Below, one piece after another: positions 11,866 through 22,400 of a stretch of 29,481 nt of DNA. Source of the stretch: Trametopsis cervina (lineage: Eukaryota > Basidiomycota > Agaricomycetes > Polyporales > Irpicaceae); contig MU278375.1 of the NCBI GenBank assembly GCA_022385755.1, forward strand, positions 267,523 through 297,003, in the 5' to 3' direction. The notes under the pieces are model-generated. The model searched no databases and was not told the DNA's origin. It saw only the letters and a program-made list of their open reading frames with translations. Positions within the stretch are counted from its first letter, which is position 1. Every line of letters starts with the position of its first letter. A program made the translations under genes and the position numbers.

Positions 11866-12045
11866 TATCAGTACGCCTATGTAAATGTCCTGTTTATTGC
11901 AATGTACACGCGTGTTTACGTCGTCAGGTACTGCTGTCCGAGTCCGACTGCCGCTCCCCAACCCCGGCAAATGCAACCGATCGGCCACTACGACTGTGTG
12001 AAGACACTAAGTGAGTGGTAAGTGCGGTGGTGTATACGGTGAGCA
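11866..12045. other. Short gap between convergent genes A and B
   Basis: These 180 bp between two stop codons hold the 3' ends of genes A and B. I see no further gene or clear terminator motif here. Confidence 0.5.
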
Positions 12046-13641
12046 TTAATGCGCCGCACCACGAGTAGAGGTGCCAGATCGACCACTCCGTGGACTATCC
12101 ACGGGGACATCACCAAAGGCAGGAAGCAGACTAAGACTGTGCGTGCTGCCGACCTCGGCTTCCGGAGTTGGGGCATCGCCAAAGGCTGGCAACAATCCAA
12201 GCCTAGTAACACCATTTCCAGCATTTTCACCGGTTACGTCGTGTGCTGTGACGGCAGCTATCGCCCGTTCACGATGATTACCGTCACCCTGCCTGTTTGA
12301 TTGAGTTTCACCCATTGAATCCTGTGCTAGACTGCCGTGAAAGCGTGAGGATAATGCTGTAATGAATTTAAGAGGTAAATATTGGAGACGATATCTGCTA
12401 CTACACCGCACGTACTGTGATCGGATCGATGGAACATGGTGACTTCATCTCCTTCCATGTTTTCTTCAGCGAAGCCGGGCAGCTCTGCCAGAGCAGACAG
12501 ATTGATATTTTTAGTGTCTGTGGGGTGTATGTTAGTCGAAGCCGCATTCCCTTCTTTGCCATTGTGTGGCATAGATGTCTCGCCGCCCATTGGCGTCGAA
12601 GGTCTGCGAAATGTGGGCAGTGAAGCTGTTAATAGTGCACTCGCTTGCTGCCGATCCCGTGCTTCCGTTGCCGGTTGGTGCAGAGCTAACTGTAATGCGC
12701 CCACAACGGTCACGTCTGGGGTTGCATTCAGGTCTATCCCATCACCGTCGCTGCCTTCGTACTCAAAGGCGGGTAGATGTGCCTCCCACGCCCCTGTTTC
12801 CCTCTTTCCCTCGTGGTTGGATGGACGTGGAGAGTTCTCGAAGGTAGGAAGGGTTATGGGTATTGCCTCTATCGAGGTGGGATGTGCTCCGTCGTCTTCC
12901 ATTGGGTTACTTTCAATTTGAAAGGCTGGAAGCGGTTGCGCCGTTATCCACCGACCCTCACGCCTTTCCTGACTGGATGTGAGTATTGCTGGTGTAATGT
13001 GTGGTCTAGTGAATGTAGGCAAAGGAGCGTGCAGCTTTGCTCCCCCGTCCGATGCCATGTTTGATTTGCCTGGGCGATGTTCGGCACGGAATGTGAAATC
13101 GAAGCTCATTGCGCGTCCTAACTGCAGTGGCGAGCCCGTGAACAAAGCCCTAGCCGGCTCGCCATCGGGCGAATGCTGATCATGGCGTGGATGGTGGTAG
13201 TATTCGTCCTGAGAATCATCGGAATGACTTGCCGGCTCAAAGTCAGGGAGGGCGGCGAGGCTGGAGACCCCTTCACCAGTCTGATCTTCATGATCGGCTA
13301 CTTCATGGCGGTCTGGGTGAACGTCCGGGCGTACATACGGACTCCCTACATGTTCGCCTGGACTGCGATCTGAGTTTTAGAACACTAAGTCAGGCTGATG
13401 CGTAATATGAATATGTATCCTCACCTCGAGCTACCCAAAAGTTTGTGCCATCCACAACCAATCCATATCGTGTTTCCTCTCGGCCGGACACATCATAAAT
13501 GCGGCCGAACTCGCGTGTACTGGGCCTATCTGTATATTGTCACTGAGTGTCGCTCACTGCGCCGCATAGCTACAATTCCTCACTCTGCTGCATTATTGTG
13601 GGCTTCTGAAGACACGCATCCGCTCGCATTGCGGACGCCAT
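12046..13641 (-). CDS. Gene B: 475-aa disordered protein with nine LPxF motifs
   Basis: Exons 13641-13584, 13529-13425, 13369-12416 and 12356-12046 join without a frame error; introns are 54, 55 and 59 bp. Residues about 20-54 form a small ordered-looking block (REFGRIYDVSGREETRYG, then DGTNFWVAR). The rest is low in hydrophobic residues except for nine LP[ADGT]F tetrapeptides, starting at about residues 95, 171, 201, 228, 253, 295, 341, 428 and 450. Spacers of 20-90 residues are unrelated in sequence, so the motif is conserved against a divergent background, as expected of a multivalent docking peptide. I do not recognise the family and the partner is unknown. It shares a 177-bp divergent promoter with gene C. 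Confidence 0.75.
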
Positions 13642-13818
13642 GCCTAAGGTGCACACGATCACATGACATTGGCGACCGGTAACATGACAGACGGCGATCT
13701 GGTCTGGTCCCGCCGATGAAACACCCACCGGCCAGCACGTCCCACGCTCTCTTCCTCCTCCGCTTCCATAACGTCCCACGGACTCGTCTCGACCTTCGCA
13801 CTCTAGTCTTCCTTGATC
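13642..13818. promoter_or_regulatory. 177-bp divergent promoter of genes B and C
   Basis: The start codons of B (13641, minus) and C (13819, plus) face away from each other. The gap holds an ATTGG (inverted CCAAT) near 13669 and a pyrimidine-rich stretch near 13745-13770 just before gene C, typical of fungal start regions. Co-expression of B and C is likely. Confidence 0.55.
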
Positions 13819-16758
13819 ATGTCTGCTAACACTCAACATCTGATGAACGTGGCTACCTTCCGGCTTCTTTCTGGACTGGAGGTATTTCCCCATGTCCCTG
13901 GAAACCGGCTGACAGAGTATTGGGACTTTATGGCCAAGGAGGCGGTATGTACGTGTAGCCATGTGTCAGACTGTTGCTAACATATCCCAGAACGAAGTGA
14001 TTTCGACATGGAACAGAAATCGCAAAGTGATCATTAATTCGTTAGCAGCAAGTGCAGCCCTCGAGATGAGGGAGGCCGGTCGTAGTGGCGAATATCCCAC
14101 AGTGTACAACATGAGCGCGAGTGATCCGCGGATTACACCGTTTCACATGAACCTGACGGACGCGCCTCCTGCAATTAGTGAGGACGCTTTGGCTGCATCT
14201 GGTGGCGCGTGGTGGGAAGGTATGTCGGTCAAGGTCTTTCATAGCTTTATTTAACGTTGCCTTAGATTTTAGAGTTTCACGCTCTACCGACCTGGACCGG
14301 TCGGCTATCTCCCCAACTCCAGCTCTGCCCGGACGCACTCTACGCAGTGGGCGGGTGCGTGGAAATAATAACGACACAGACGAAAATGTTGTAAACCGCC
14401 GAGATCGGGGTAGCCCTAGTCAGAGGGGTAGGCCGGCCGGCAGAAGTCGTCAGCCGGCTTCTTCTGCAGCACGTACGGAAGAAAGCCCTGAAACTAGTCG
14501 GGAAAGGCGTCGCCGCATTCGCAGAGGCAAGCAGCCCGCACGCAGGCAGACGCCCTCGGTGACGGCGGACGAGGATGAAATGGAGACCGGTGCGTCAGAC
14601 CACGGGATGTATGAACGGTGTACTAATGGCCCTGCAGACACTAGAGGTCGTAGCCCTCCCAGACGGCGCACACGCAGTATATCAAGGGCCGAACGCATGT
14701 CGCAGGGTATGGCAGGCCGTACCGATGACGGAATGCTTACAGGTATAACTCTGTATGTTTTCAATACGTTACAGACATTGACACACGTGCAGATTCAAGC
14801 CGGCACAGTGCAGTGCCACATCGCAAGCGCAGCCGATCAGAAACAACAGCAGCAGCAGATGGAAGCGACACAGACACCCAGCCTGCCCTCAAGTCCGCAA
14901 TGAAGCGTCCTCGAAAGGCTCAACGTGTAATACGTCCACCCGGCCGACGTCCGAAGCAGGCACGCTCTACACCACAGAGCAAGAAGAAAGCTTTGGAAGC
15001 ATCTGTCGTCACCTCTACCACGGCCGATGGAGGTAATGGCCGGCCATCTCGGTCGCAATCAACTCGGCAACGTGGGACTCTTACTGGTAACCTTATTCGC
15101 GATCTGAACGCGGAAATCGATGATTTGGTGACCGAGGATGACTGGCACTATGGCCCAACACTATCGGTGAGTTCTGCGTATTGTATCTGTGATAGTAATT
15201 ACCCCTGCTTACCGTATACATAGGCAATTTGGTGCTCGTCATGCAAGCTAACCCGGGAGCCCAACAGACGTCATAGATGTGAGGCCTATTTCAATCCAAG
15301 TGATCCTACGTCTAGCGCAAGGTGCTTGCGATGCATCCGGACAAAGCTGCGTTGCGATTTTGCGCCACCGTTTGCAAAGGGCTCCAGAACGACAGAGGAG
15401 GTTTTAAAAGGAATGATCCTCCTGCTGAAGGTGGCCGACGATAGAGCTGGGGATGGATTATTGCTACCTACCACATTTGGAGACGCAGTGCTAATGGCTA
15501 TGGACCGCCACCCCAATCAGAACGAGCCTGCGCCGCCCGAAGATCCCTTTGAGTTGACGGATGGTGAGGACACTCGCGAATGGTGGCATCGCACAAGGAA
15601 AACATCGCCAGAAGACATGAAACCCACAAAAAAGAAGCCTGCCGCACGTGGAGGACGTGGTGGACGTGGAGGACGTGGAGGACGTGGTAAAACGGCCGGC
15701 CGGCCACCGCGTAGCAATGCAGCCGGTCGTGGACAGAAGGCAGCACATTCCGACCTGCCTTCCACGAGTCCTGCACCAACACCGGCTACGCTCGCCGATG
15801 TTCGAAGCCCCACACCACCCACTGAACACAGTGCGGCTTCGGAAATGGAGATAAGCAGTGGAGAGCGGCCTATAGTCCCTCTTCGCCCCAGCTCACGTCG
15901 TGTTCAACGCATGCGCCTGCGTGAGCCGAACGATGTTGATTGGGACATATGTACGTAGATCCCCATTGACTTTGCAGCGACCTCTTACTTGTGTTTCAGT
16001 CCATTCACCCCAGCAGTTTGTTGATGCCCATTCGGAAGGTAGGTCGGCTTTTGCCAGGAGTATCTACGAGTATTAACATCATCTTTTCCGGCTTGTAGAT
16101 TGGGATATGGGCACGGTATATGTTTCCTCCGAGTTTGAAGATCTCCCAGATGCACAGCAAATTCGCGTCAAGGTCGAACCGGGAATGGACTCTGACGAGG
16201 ATGCGGATGATTCACTGCCCGATAACGCCAGTACGGAGATTCAAACCGATGTAAACCGCAATCCCTCAAGCACGGATTCCCTTATGTTCAGCCGCCTAGC
16301 ACTCGACGACGATATTGTGTGGGACCCGCCTCTGATATCGAGCGACCCAGATATCGATGATCAGGTCCTGGAAGAACCTACACTAGGCGCAGCGGCCGCC
16401 GACCATCTCACCGCCCTCAGTACAAGCCCGGCCGAGCCGGTTCAACTCAGTGTGCCCACCACACTGGCGTCCTTGGTACCCCAGCCTACATCGGCTGTAC
16501 AAGGCACTCAGGCAGGTATGCAGACCGAGGCAGACATGGGATTCTCTGAATCTGCTGTGCAAACAACTTTCCGGGCTATGCATGATACAGGTGAGCACGC
16601 TTCGAAATGTCTATAGCATGCTTGTGATAAAGAATAATTTTATTGCAGCTGTACAAACTGACCCATCCCAATGGGCAAGTCAGGCGTCCATCCAGACGGA
16701 TGCTCGTGACCGTGCTCAAGCTGCAATTGCATCAGTTCAGTGGGGCTGGGCACTGTAA
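13819..16758 (+). CDS. Gene C: 857-aa protein with six-Cys zinc-like cluster, RGG tract and QT ladder
   Basis: Eight exons join in frame: 13819-13944, 13991-14219, 14266-14742, 14793-15166, 15224-15950, 16000-16038, 16099-16590 and 16649-16758. The first intron has a CTAAC branch site. Residues 1-115 look ordered. Residues 120-400 are basic, Arg/Ser-rich and disordered. Six cysteines at 406, 409, 421, 436, 439 and 446 (C-x2-C-x11-C-x14-C-x2-C-x6-C) resemble a Zn2Cys6 binuclear cluster with a long first loop. An RGG tract lies at about 15645-15690. The acidic C-terminus has QT motifs at residues 706, 799, 812, 824 and 837 (IQTD, MQTE, VQTT, VQTD, IQTD); the last four are 12-13 residues apart, like LC8 ligand arrays. 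A DNA/RNA-binding adaptor is a fair guess, but no function is known. Confidence 0.75.
15642..15690 (+). repeat. Short tandem repeat coding for the RGG tract
   Basis: Near-identical 9-bp units (CGTGGAGGA or CGTGGTGGA) repeat about five times in gene C and encode alternating Arg-Gly-Gly. RGG tracts commonly bind RNA or G-rich nucleic acid. Confidence 0.7.
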
Positions 16759-17692
16759 TGTATTGTATCTTTACGTGGAACTCGTCGATGTACTGTAAAC
16801 AATTAGTATCACACATCCTTATGATACGATTTGGGTATGAGCTTGATGTGCACTGCGCCACATGGCCGCCCGGCCGACCGACACTATTGGCAGTTAGCCA
16901 CTTTGCAATGTCACTCGGCCGATAACTATAATCCATCGAAATGCTCTAAGTATTCACCAGCCACTCACCTACCATTACTGTATGGCCGGCCAGCTCTGTA
17001 CCGCTGGCCGATCTAGCTATGTACTCGACCGGGGAGTATTATCCGCTACTAGCTACTTTATAAACTCGGGCGGCCGACCAATAGTATTGGCTCACAGCCA
17101 CACCTTGAGCTCCTCCATCCGGCCAGTAATATTGGCTACTAGCTGCTGTATAAGGTCGTGCGGCCGGCCGATAGTATTGGTTTGCAGCCACACTATCACG
17201 TCGTTCTGCCGGCTACTAATATTGGATACTTGGCTACTCCATAAGGTTGTGCAGCTGACCGATAATGTTGATTAATAGTTACACCATGAGGTCTTCCAGC
17301 CGACCAATACTACTGGTTTCTGATCAGTCTATACCAACAGTCGGCCGACCGTAATGTCTATTCACCTACTGCTCCGATATTATCACCATGTAGTCGATAG
17401 ATACCATACATTCACCACATATTTGGCTTTGTTATCAGTTGGCCGGTAGGTGCTATCGGGTCCATAAGGTCGCTCGGCCGATACATATCATTAGCTACCA
17501 GCTGCTCTATCATGTTTCCCGGCCGACAATAAATTGTATGCACTAACGGCTGACTTGCTATTACTATGCGGCCGGTCAGTGCATTTTATCTCTCACTAGC
17601 GTGGTTGTGCACTCGGCCGACCCATAATCGCGGGTTTTGACTAATCCATAAGGCTACCCGGCCGACTGGTATTTTTATGCACCCATTGGGCA

Positions 17693-17762
17693 ACGTTTGT
17701 GAAGGGCCGAGTATTAATATACATAATACGTTTGTGAAGGGCCGAGTATTAATATACATAAT
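17693..17762. repeat. Two 35-bp tandem copies in the right array
   Basis: The unit starting ACGTTTGTGAAGGGCCGAG at 17693 is repeated exactly at 17728. A partial third copy starts at 17763. Confidence 0.85.
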
Positions 17763-17810
17763 ACGTTTGTCTAGCCGGCCTGTAATACTTCTGTGACCAA
17801 TCTTGGCATG

Positions 17811-17882
17811 TAACCGGCCGACCAATGTTACTGGTAACCGGCCGACCAATGTTACTGGTAACCGGCCGACCGATGTTACTGG
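17811..17882. repeat. Three 24-bp tandem copies in the right array
   Basis: The unit TAACCGGCCGACCAATG plus TTACTGG occurs at 17811, 17835 and 17859, with one base changed in the third copy. Each copy holds one CGGCCG palindrome, showing recent local growth of the array. Confidence 0.85.
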
Positions 17883-18208
17883 TAACCGGTCTCTCACCGC
17901 TACATGCTCGTTACCACCCTCTGTGCTCAGTCAAGCAGCTATAATGCGTTAGGTTCATAATATAACAGATACACCGTCGATACTGACACATTGCTGCATA
18001 GGTTATGTGACCGGCCGACTGATACTGCCTGGTATGTAAATCTGATCGGCTGACCTGTAGTGCCTCATCCATTTGAATATCGTGCACGGTGTACACAATT
18101 GTATATTTGTTACTGCCTTCCATTACCGATATATATTTATATCACACCAGCCCAGTACTACCAATCTACTATACAAGCCCGGCCGAGGCCGGCCAGCCGA
18201 TAGCTACT

Positions 18209-18242
18209 GGCTATTAATCCCACATTCCCTGTGATAATACTG
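18209..18242 (-). repeat. Right terminal inverted repeat
   Basis: The reverse complement begins CAGTATTATCAC and ends GTGGGATTAATAGCC, matching the left repeat at 105-138 in order and spacing. Only bases in the seven-base middle differ. Confidence 0.8.
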
Positions 18243-18264
18243 TGTTATATATCTTCACGAGGAC

Positions 18265-18273
18265 AGGAATGGG
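18265..18273. repeat. Right copy of 9-bp target-site duplication
   Basis: AGGAATGGG here equals 77-85 and sits in the same codon phase of the split host frame. Confidence 0.5.
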
Positions 18274-18862
18274 CTTCGGCCTGTCTGGAAGAAAATGCTG
18301 CAAACATTGATAGACATTTCTGCGAAGGAGCGGCCTGCAGATGGTGGGGAGCGGCCAGCAGATAGGAAGAAATGGTCCAAGATCCTTCACAACATCTGGG
18401 AAACTGTTCGTACATGGCCATCTACGGCGCAATCCGGTTTATCGCAACTCCGGACCAATGCAGCCCAGAGACTGAGGGCCATCCGTGAACACCTCGACGA
18501 TCACTCAGGCTTCATTGGCGCAATATCCGCACTCGTTAACGCGTGGGCAACTGAGGCTCTGGCCAGCATGGATGACAAAACACATCCACATGACGAGCCG
18601 AGCGCAATCGTGTCGGATACTCAAGATCTTGAAATCTTACTTAACGCAGACAGATTACACGGCAACGATGAGGTTGTCGACACCACCATCTCACGTGTGG
18701 TAGCGCAGACCGAAGTAAAGTGGCAGGATGCCGTCGCTTTCACTCAGGGGCTCATTCGGAATCGGCTGTCAGCAGATCCCTTTGCGGGCGAGCCAGGGAT
18801 CATTGACTTGAAGGACCTGTCACCGCGTGCATGGGCGGCAATCCATAATGTTCATCTGGAAA
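18274..18862 (+). pseudogene. 3' side fragment of interrupted host gene
   Basis: This open frame of about 195 codons continues the frame of fragment 1-85. It has balanced composition unlike the flanking AT-rich DNA, with a repeated ERPADGGERPADR stretch, helical segments and a DTQDLEILLNADRL segment of the kind found in DUF6535-type proteins (tentative). Near 18863 the sequence turns abruptly AT-rich and the frame ends at a stop at 18907-18909 inside that foreign DNA. The gene is therefore broken twice: by the KDZ element on the left and by AT-rich transposon DNA on the right. I could not find its remaining 3' part. Confidence 0.5.
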
Positions 18863-19448
18863 AATCTGTTTTCTTAATTATTGAAAGAAAAACGTTAAAT
18901 TGTATATAGCTGTTCTTTGTGTGTTAAATCACGTTAAAAGACTGATATTTAGCAATATGAGTGATATAGCAGACTTAATTCATGTACAGATTGCGTACAT
19001 TTATCAGTCCACTAACAACATAACATGGATTAACGCAATATTAACAGACATAACATGAAGAAGCAATAATACAACAATGTATTATCATGATAACATGAAA
19101 TAATGTTGTTATAGCATTCAAATAATGTTTGCATAATGTTTAAGTATCACTTTACCATCAGCATACTTTATATAAACAAAAACGTAACGTTCAATGAATG
19201 TACAAGTAAAGCATATATATCATTTCAGTATCCACGTAACGTGAATTAATGGTAATGTAATGTTCGGTAAACACATAAACAACGTATATCCATCATCTGA
19301 TTACTAGTGCAACGTATATTAACATTATTGTTACATTTTATTATGTATTCAATTCATAATAATGATAATGTTGTATTTTAATGGTAACTGAATGTTCATT
19401 CATTGTGAAAGTATCACTATGATATTATTCAAGGAACAAGATTTATTG
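18863..19448. repeat. AT-rich flank with AATAATGTT and AACATGA repeats
   Basis: No gene is visible here. Short words recur: ATAACATGGA/ATAACATGAA (three times, 19018-19098), AATAATGTT and ATAATGTT on both strands, and ACGTAACGT. Such dispersed short repeats fit the subterminal zone of the neighbouring Plavaka element. Confidence 0.5.
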
Positions 19449-22400
19449 TTATATAACAGTGTGGTAACTATGCCTGTCACTGAAAGAATTCACATAAAAT
19501 GTGCTACATTCATCTAAAATGTTAGAAGAGGTCCATTCTCGAGGCACAGATGATGAAAAAGAAGGAAATAAAGCGATACTTCTCCGAATACAGTCCACAG
19601 GCACAATACTGGCAAGTCGATCTCCGCTTGCATCCAAGGATCGAGTAACACGATATAGTAGATGATTCGGCTGTGGAAGGAGTCTGAAAGGTTTGAACCA
19701 TTCAATATATGCAAGGTATTTTGGAGGCTGTTGATCATCAGAAAAGAAAAAGTGATATGCATTTTTTGGTAATGAAAATATCACTTTGACTTGGCCAATG
19801 CGATGTCCTGTAAATACAATGTTAAATGTAAATATAAACATATATTGGTAACAAACTTACCTTTAACTCCAAGATATTCACCATCACCATCGTTGATGAG
19901 TACTGTATCAAATCGACCTGGAATGCTGTTTTTGTATTTATCCAATCGTGCTGGCCTAGCATGAACAACATCATCTTCATTTGCACTGAGATGATGCTGA
20001 ACAGAATCTCCAAGCCATAGCTTGATGCGATGATACACAGGAAGACCACGGAAAGGGAGATCCAGTCCAATAGCATGTGCTTCGATTTGTAGATGTGAAT
20101 AATGAGGATTGAGAAATCGAATGATGTATCGTGCTAAAGCATCACGAATGAAGGGAGCGTGATAGTCTTTGATGATATCATCAAATAAAACATGAGGTCT
20201 TGTTGGATTCTTGGTCATATGAATGCGAGGAGGGAGTTGAGTTAGAATGGCTATGGATAAATTTTGAGGCTTGCCAGATTCAATCCAGGTGATATGATTG
20301 ATATGTCCATTGATTTTTTCTTGACGTTCAAGCCACAATGTCATTTGAGCAAATTCGTCCTTGTGATTGGTAGCTTCATACGCATCTTTTGCAAGATCAA
20401 TATGAAGTCTTTCGGTATATTGAGTGTCGAAGTTGTCCGTAGTGCCTAGCCATTTGATGAGAACTAGATAATGTGATGCAAAATGCAACTTGGGAATTTC
20501 CCAACTGTCACGTATATCGAGAGTTTCGAAGATGGATTTGTTGGTATGGAATCGAGCGAGTGCATCATGGAGTTGTTGTAGTGTCTGAGATGAATGAACA
20601 GGATATTGGGATAGATAAAGGAAGTCTAGTATAGCGCGCACAGCACGGATGAGGGATGTTGAAGATCGACCACCAGGAAGAGGAAGATCAATAATGAGTC
20701 CAAGAATAATGCGAGCCAAATCAGCATGATCTTGACCGGTGAGGCGTTTGAGATGAGTGAAGCCTTGAAGGAATTGGCGAATATGATGATTGGGTGGAAG
20801 TCGACGACAACGAGCATCTAATTCTGTAGTTGGATATGCAGCTTTAATCCAAGTAAGAAGATGCTTAACCAGGCCTTGGTGTAGTTGATGAAGGATGTCA
20901 GGAGTGATGGAGGTGAAGATGTTGCAATGTGGAAGATTTTCCCAAAAAGGATGAGGCACAGGTTTAATATGAGCATCAGCACAGGCCTCAGTGAATTGAT
21001 CTGGATCCGAGTCGAAGGTTGCCAAAGCTGTCAAGATAGACTCCAGATCGCGTAAGGGATGACCACCAGGAAGTCGTCAAGTTCGCCTTTAGTTGCTTCA
21101 CAAATAGGGAAATCACCCATTTTGCAGCATGCAACCACAATCTGTTCCATATAATCGCATGCATAAGCGGCAACAATAGGATGGGTGCGTCGAATGAGGC
21201 CATCACCACTTTGCATGTGCAGACCATTGTGACCAGCTGGTATAAGGGGCCTGGTGATTTTCCGCATGCAAGCATGAAAGAGATTGACGATAAGACGTCG
21301 TTTACTAGCCACATTCTTGACGTGGTCCAGTTTAGCAACAGGAAGATACACCAGCAAGACATGGCCATGTAGAGATGTTTTCCGACGGATATTCTTGGGG
21401 AGATTTCCAATTGTAAGATATACTGGATACGCAGATTTTCCTCCAAAGACTGTGACTTGTGTTTTATCAGATGACAAAATCACAGGAATCACTGTTGCAC
21501 CAGCTTGCTGAGCTTCGAGTTGTTCCTATAGAACTGTGAGCAGAAGTGAATAATATATTGAACATTAACATACCTGAGTCCACCACCACCATTTACCTGT
21601 GTGCATATCGTGGTATAGGCGAGTCGTCCGGGTTTCATCAGTATAATGTCTCTCAGGAGCAAAGACAAGATACTGGGCAAATTCTGAAGTACCAAACAGA
21701 GAGCGAATACACTCAATGATATCTCTATAATAGAGAATATGAGGTTCTCCGGCAACCATGACTTGTGTTCGTTGAAAGCGTGGTCGTTCAGCAGGGAGCT
21801 GAGAGTCAATGATGTGATTTAGCTCGCGTACGTTCTTGAATGACAGGCCAAGAGCCTCTTGAAGCTATCAAAAAAAAAATAAGAAAGCTGAATACACTTC
21901 AAGTAAAGAGACATACGCCTTCTATGCTCAAAAGCTCTGATAGTGCTGTTGAGCTTGGACCACGCATTTTTGCCCAACGAGCAATCTCCCAATCCATCCG
22001 AGATATGAAAGGTGCATAAGGATTGCTATCATCAGCACCCAAGGATGTTTGATAAGCCTTGTGAGAGGTAGTGGCATCATATTCCTGGTTCACTGTAGTC
22101 CCAGCTTGGCCACCAGGAAACGTGTCGACAACAATGGGCATACGCAGCTGTTTCTCAATCAGCAGACGGCCTGTAACAATGTCATGAGTTGTGCCTTGCA
22201 GAGCTGCTGCATTACTATCATCAGATAGCAATGGTAGTACAGGGTCATCGGGCACAGGCTCTAAAGGATGATCGGCAATATTATCACTGTATAATAGTTA
22301 GATACTATGTCAAGGTGTATGAAAAGATACATACTCATATGCATCCATATCATTATACTCCTCCTCCTCCTCATTAACCATGATCTGGTCTTCATCTTCA

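Larger units (their letters stand above)
16759..18208. repeat. Right subterminal array of CGGCCG palindromes
   Basis: This non-coding, AT-rich DNA mirrors the left flank, with about 16 CGGCCG palindromes by eye, often followed by ACCAATAGTATTGG or ATAGTATTGG. It starts right after the gene C stop and runs to the right inverted repeat. I saw no gene in it. Confidence 0.75.
86..18264. mobile_element. Composite KDZ-TET DNA transposon, about 18 kb
   Basis: The unit is bounded by a 9-bp direct repeat and by inverted repeats at 105-138 and 18209-18242. Next come non-coding arrays of CGGCCG palindromes on both sides and six spliced genes in the middle: SIM protein, KDZ transposase, TET/JBP dioxygenase, gene A, gene B (LPxF) and gene C (zinc cluster, RGG, QT). 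All six reconstruct into long open frames; only gene A needs a doubtful 14-nt junction. KDZ elements carrying TET/JBP genes are known in basidiomycetes. The boundaries and full gene set here are my reconstruction. The transposase has its catalytic motifs, so the element could be autonomous. Confidence 0.75.

Noticed and set aside
11447..11988. Frames on both strands over the 3' end of gene A
   Set aside because: They are shadows; the gene A frame continues through a consensus intron with a CTAAC branch site.
15491..15829. Minus-strand frames rich in His/Pro/Ser opposite the RGG tract
   Set aside because: They arise from the 9-bp tandem repeat of gene C on the other strand.
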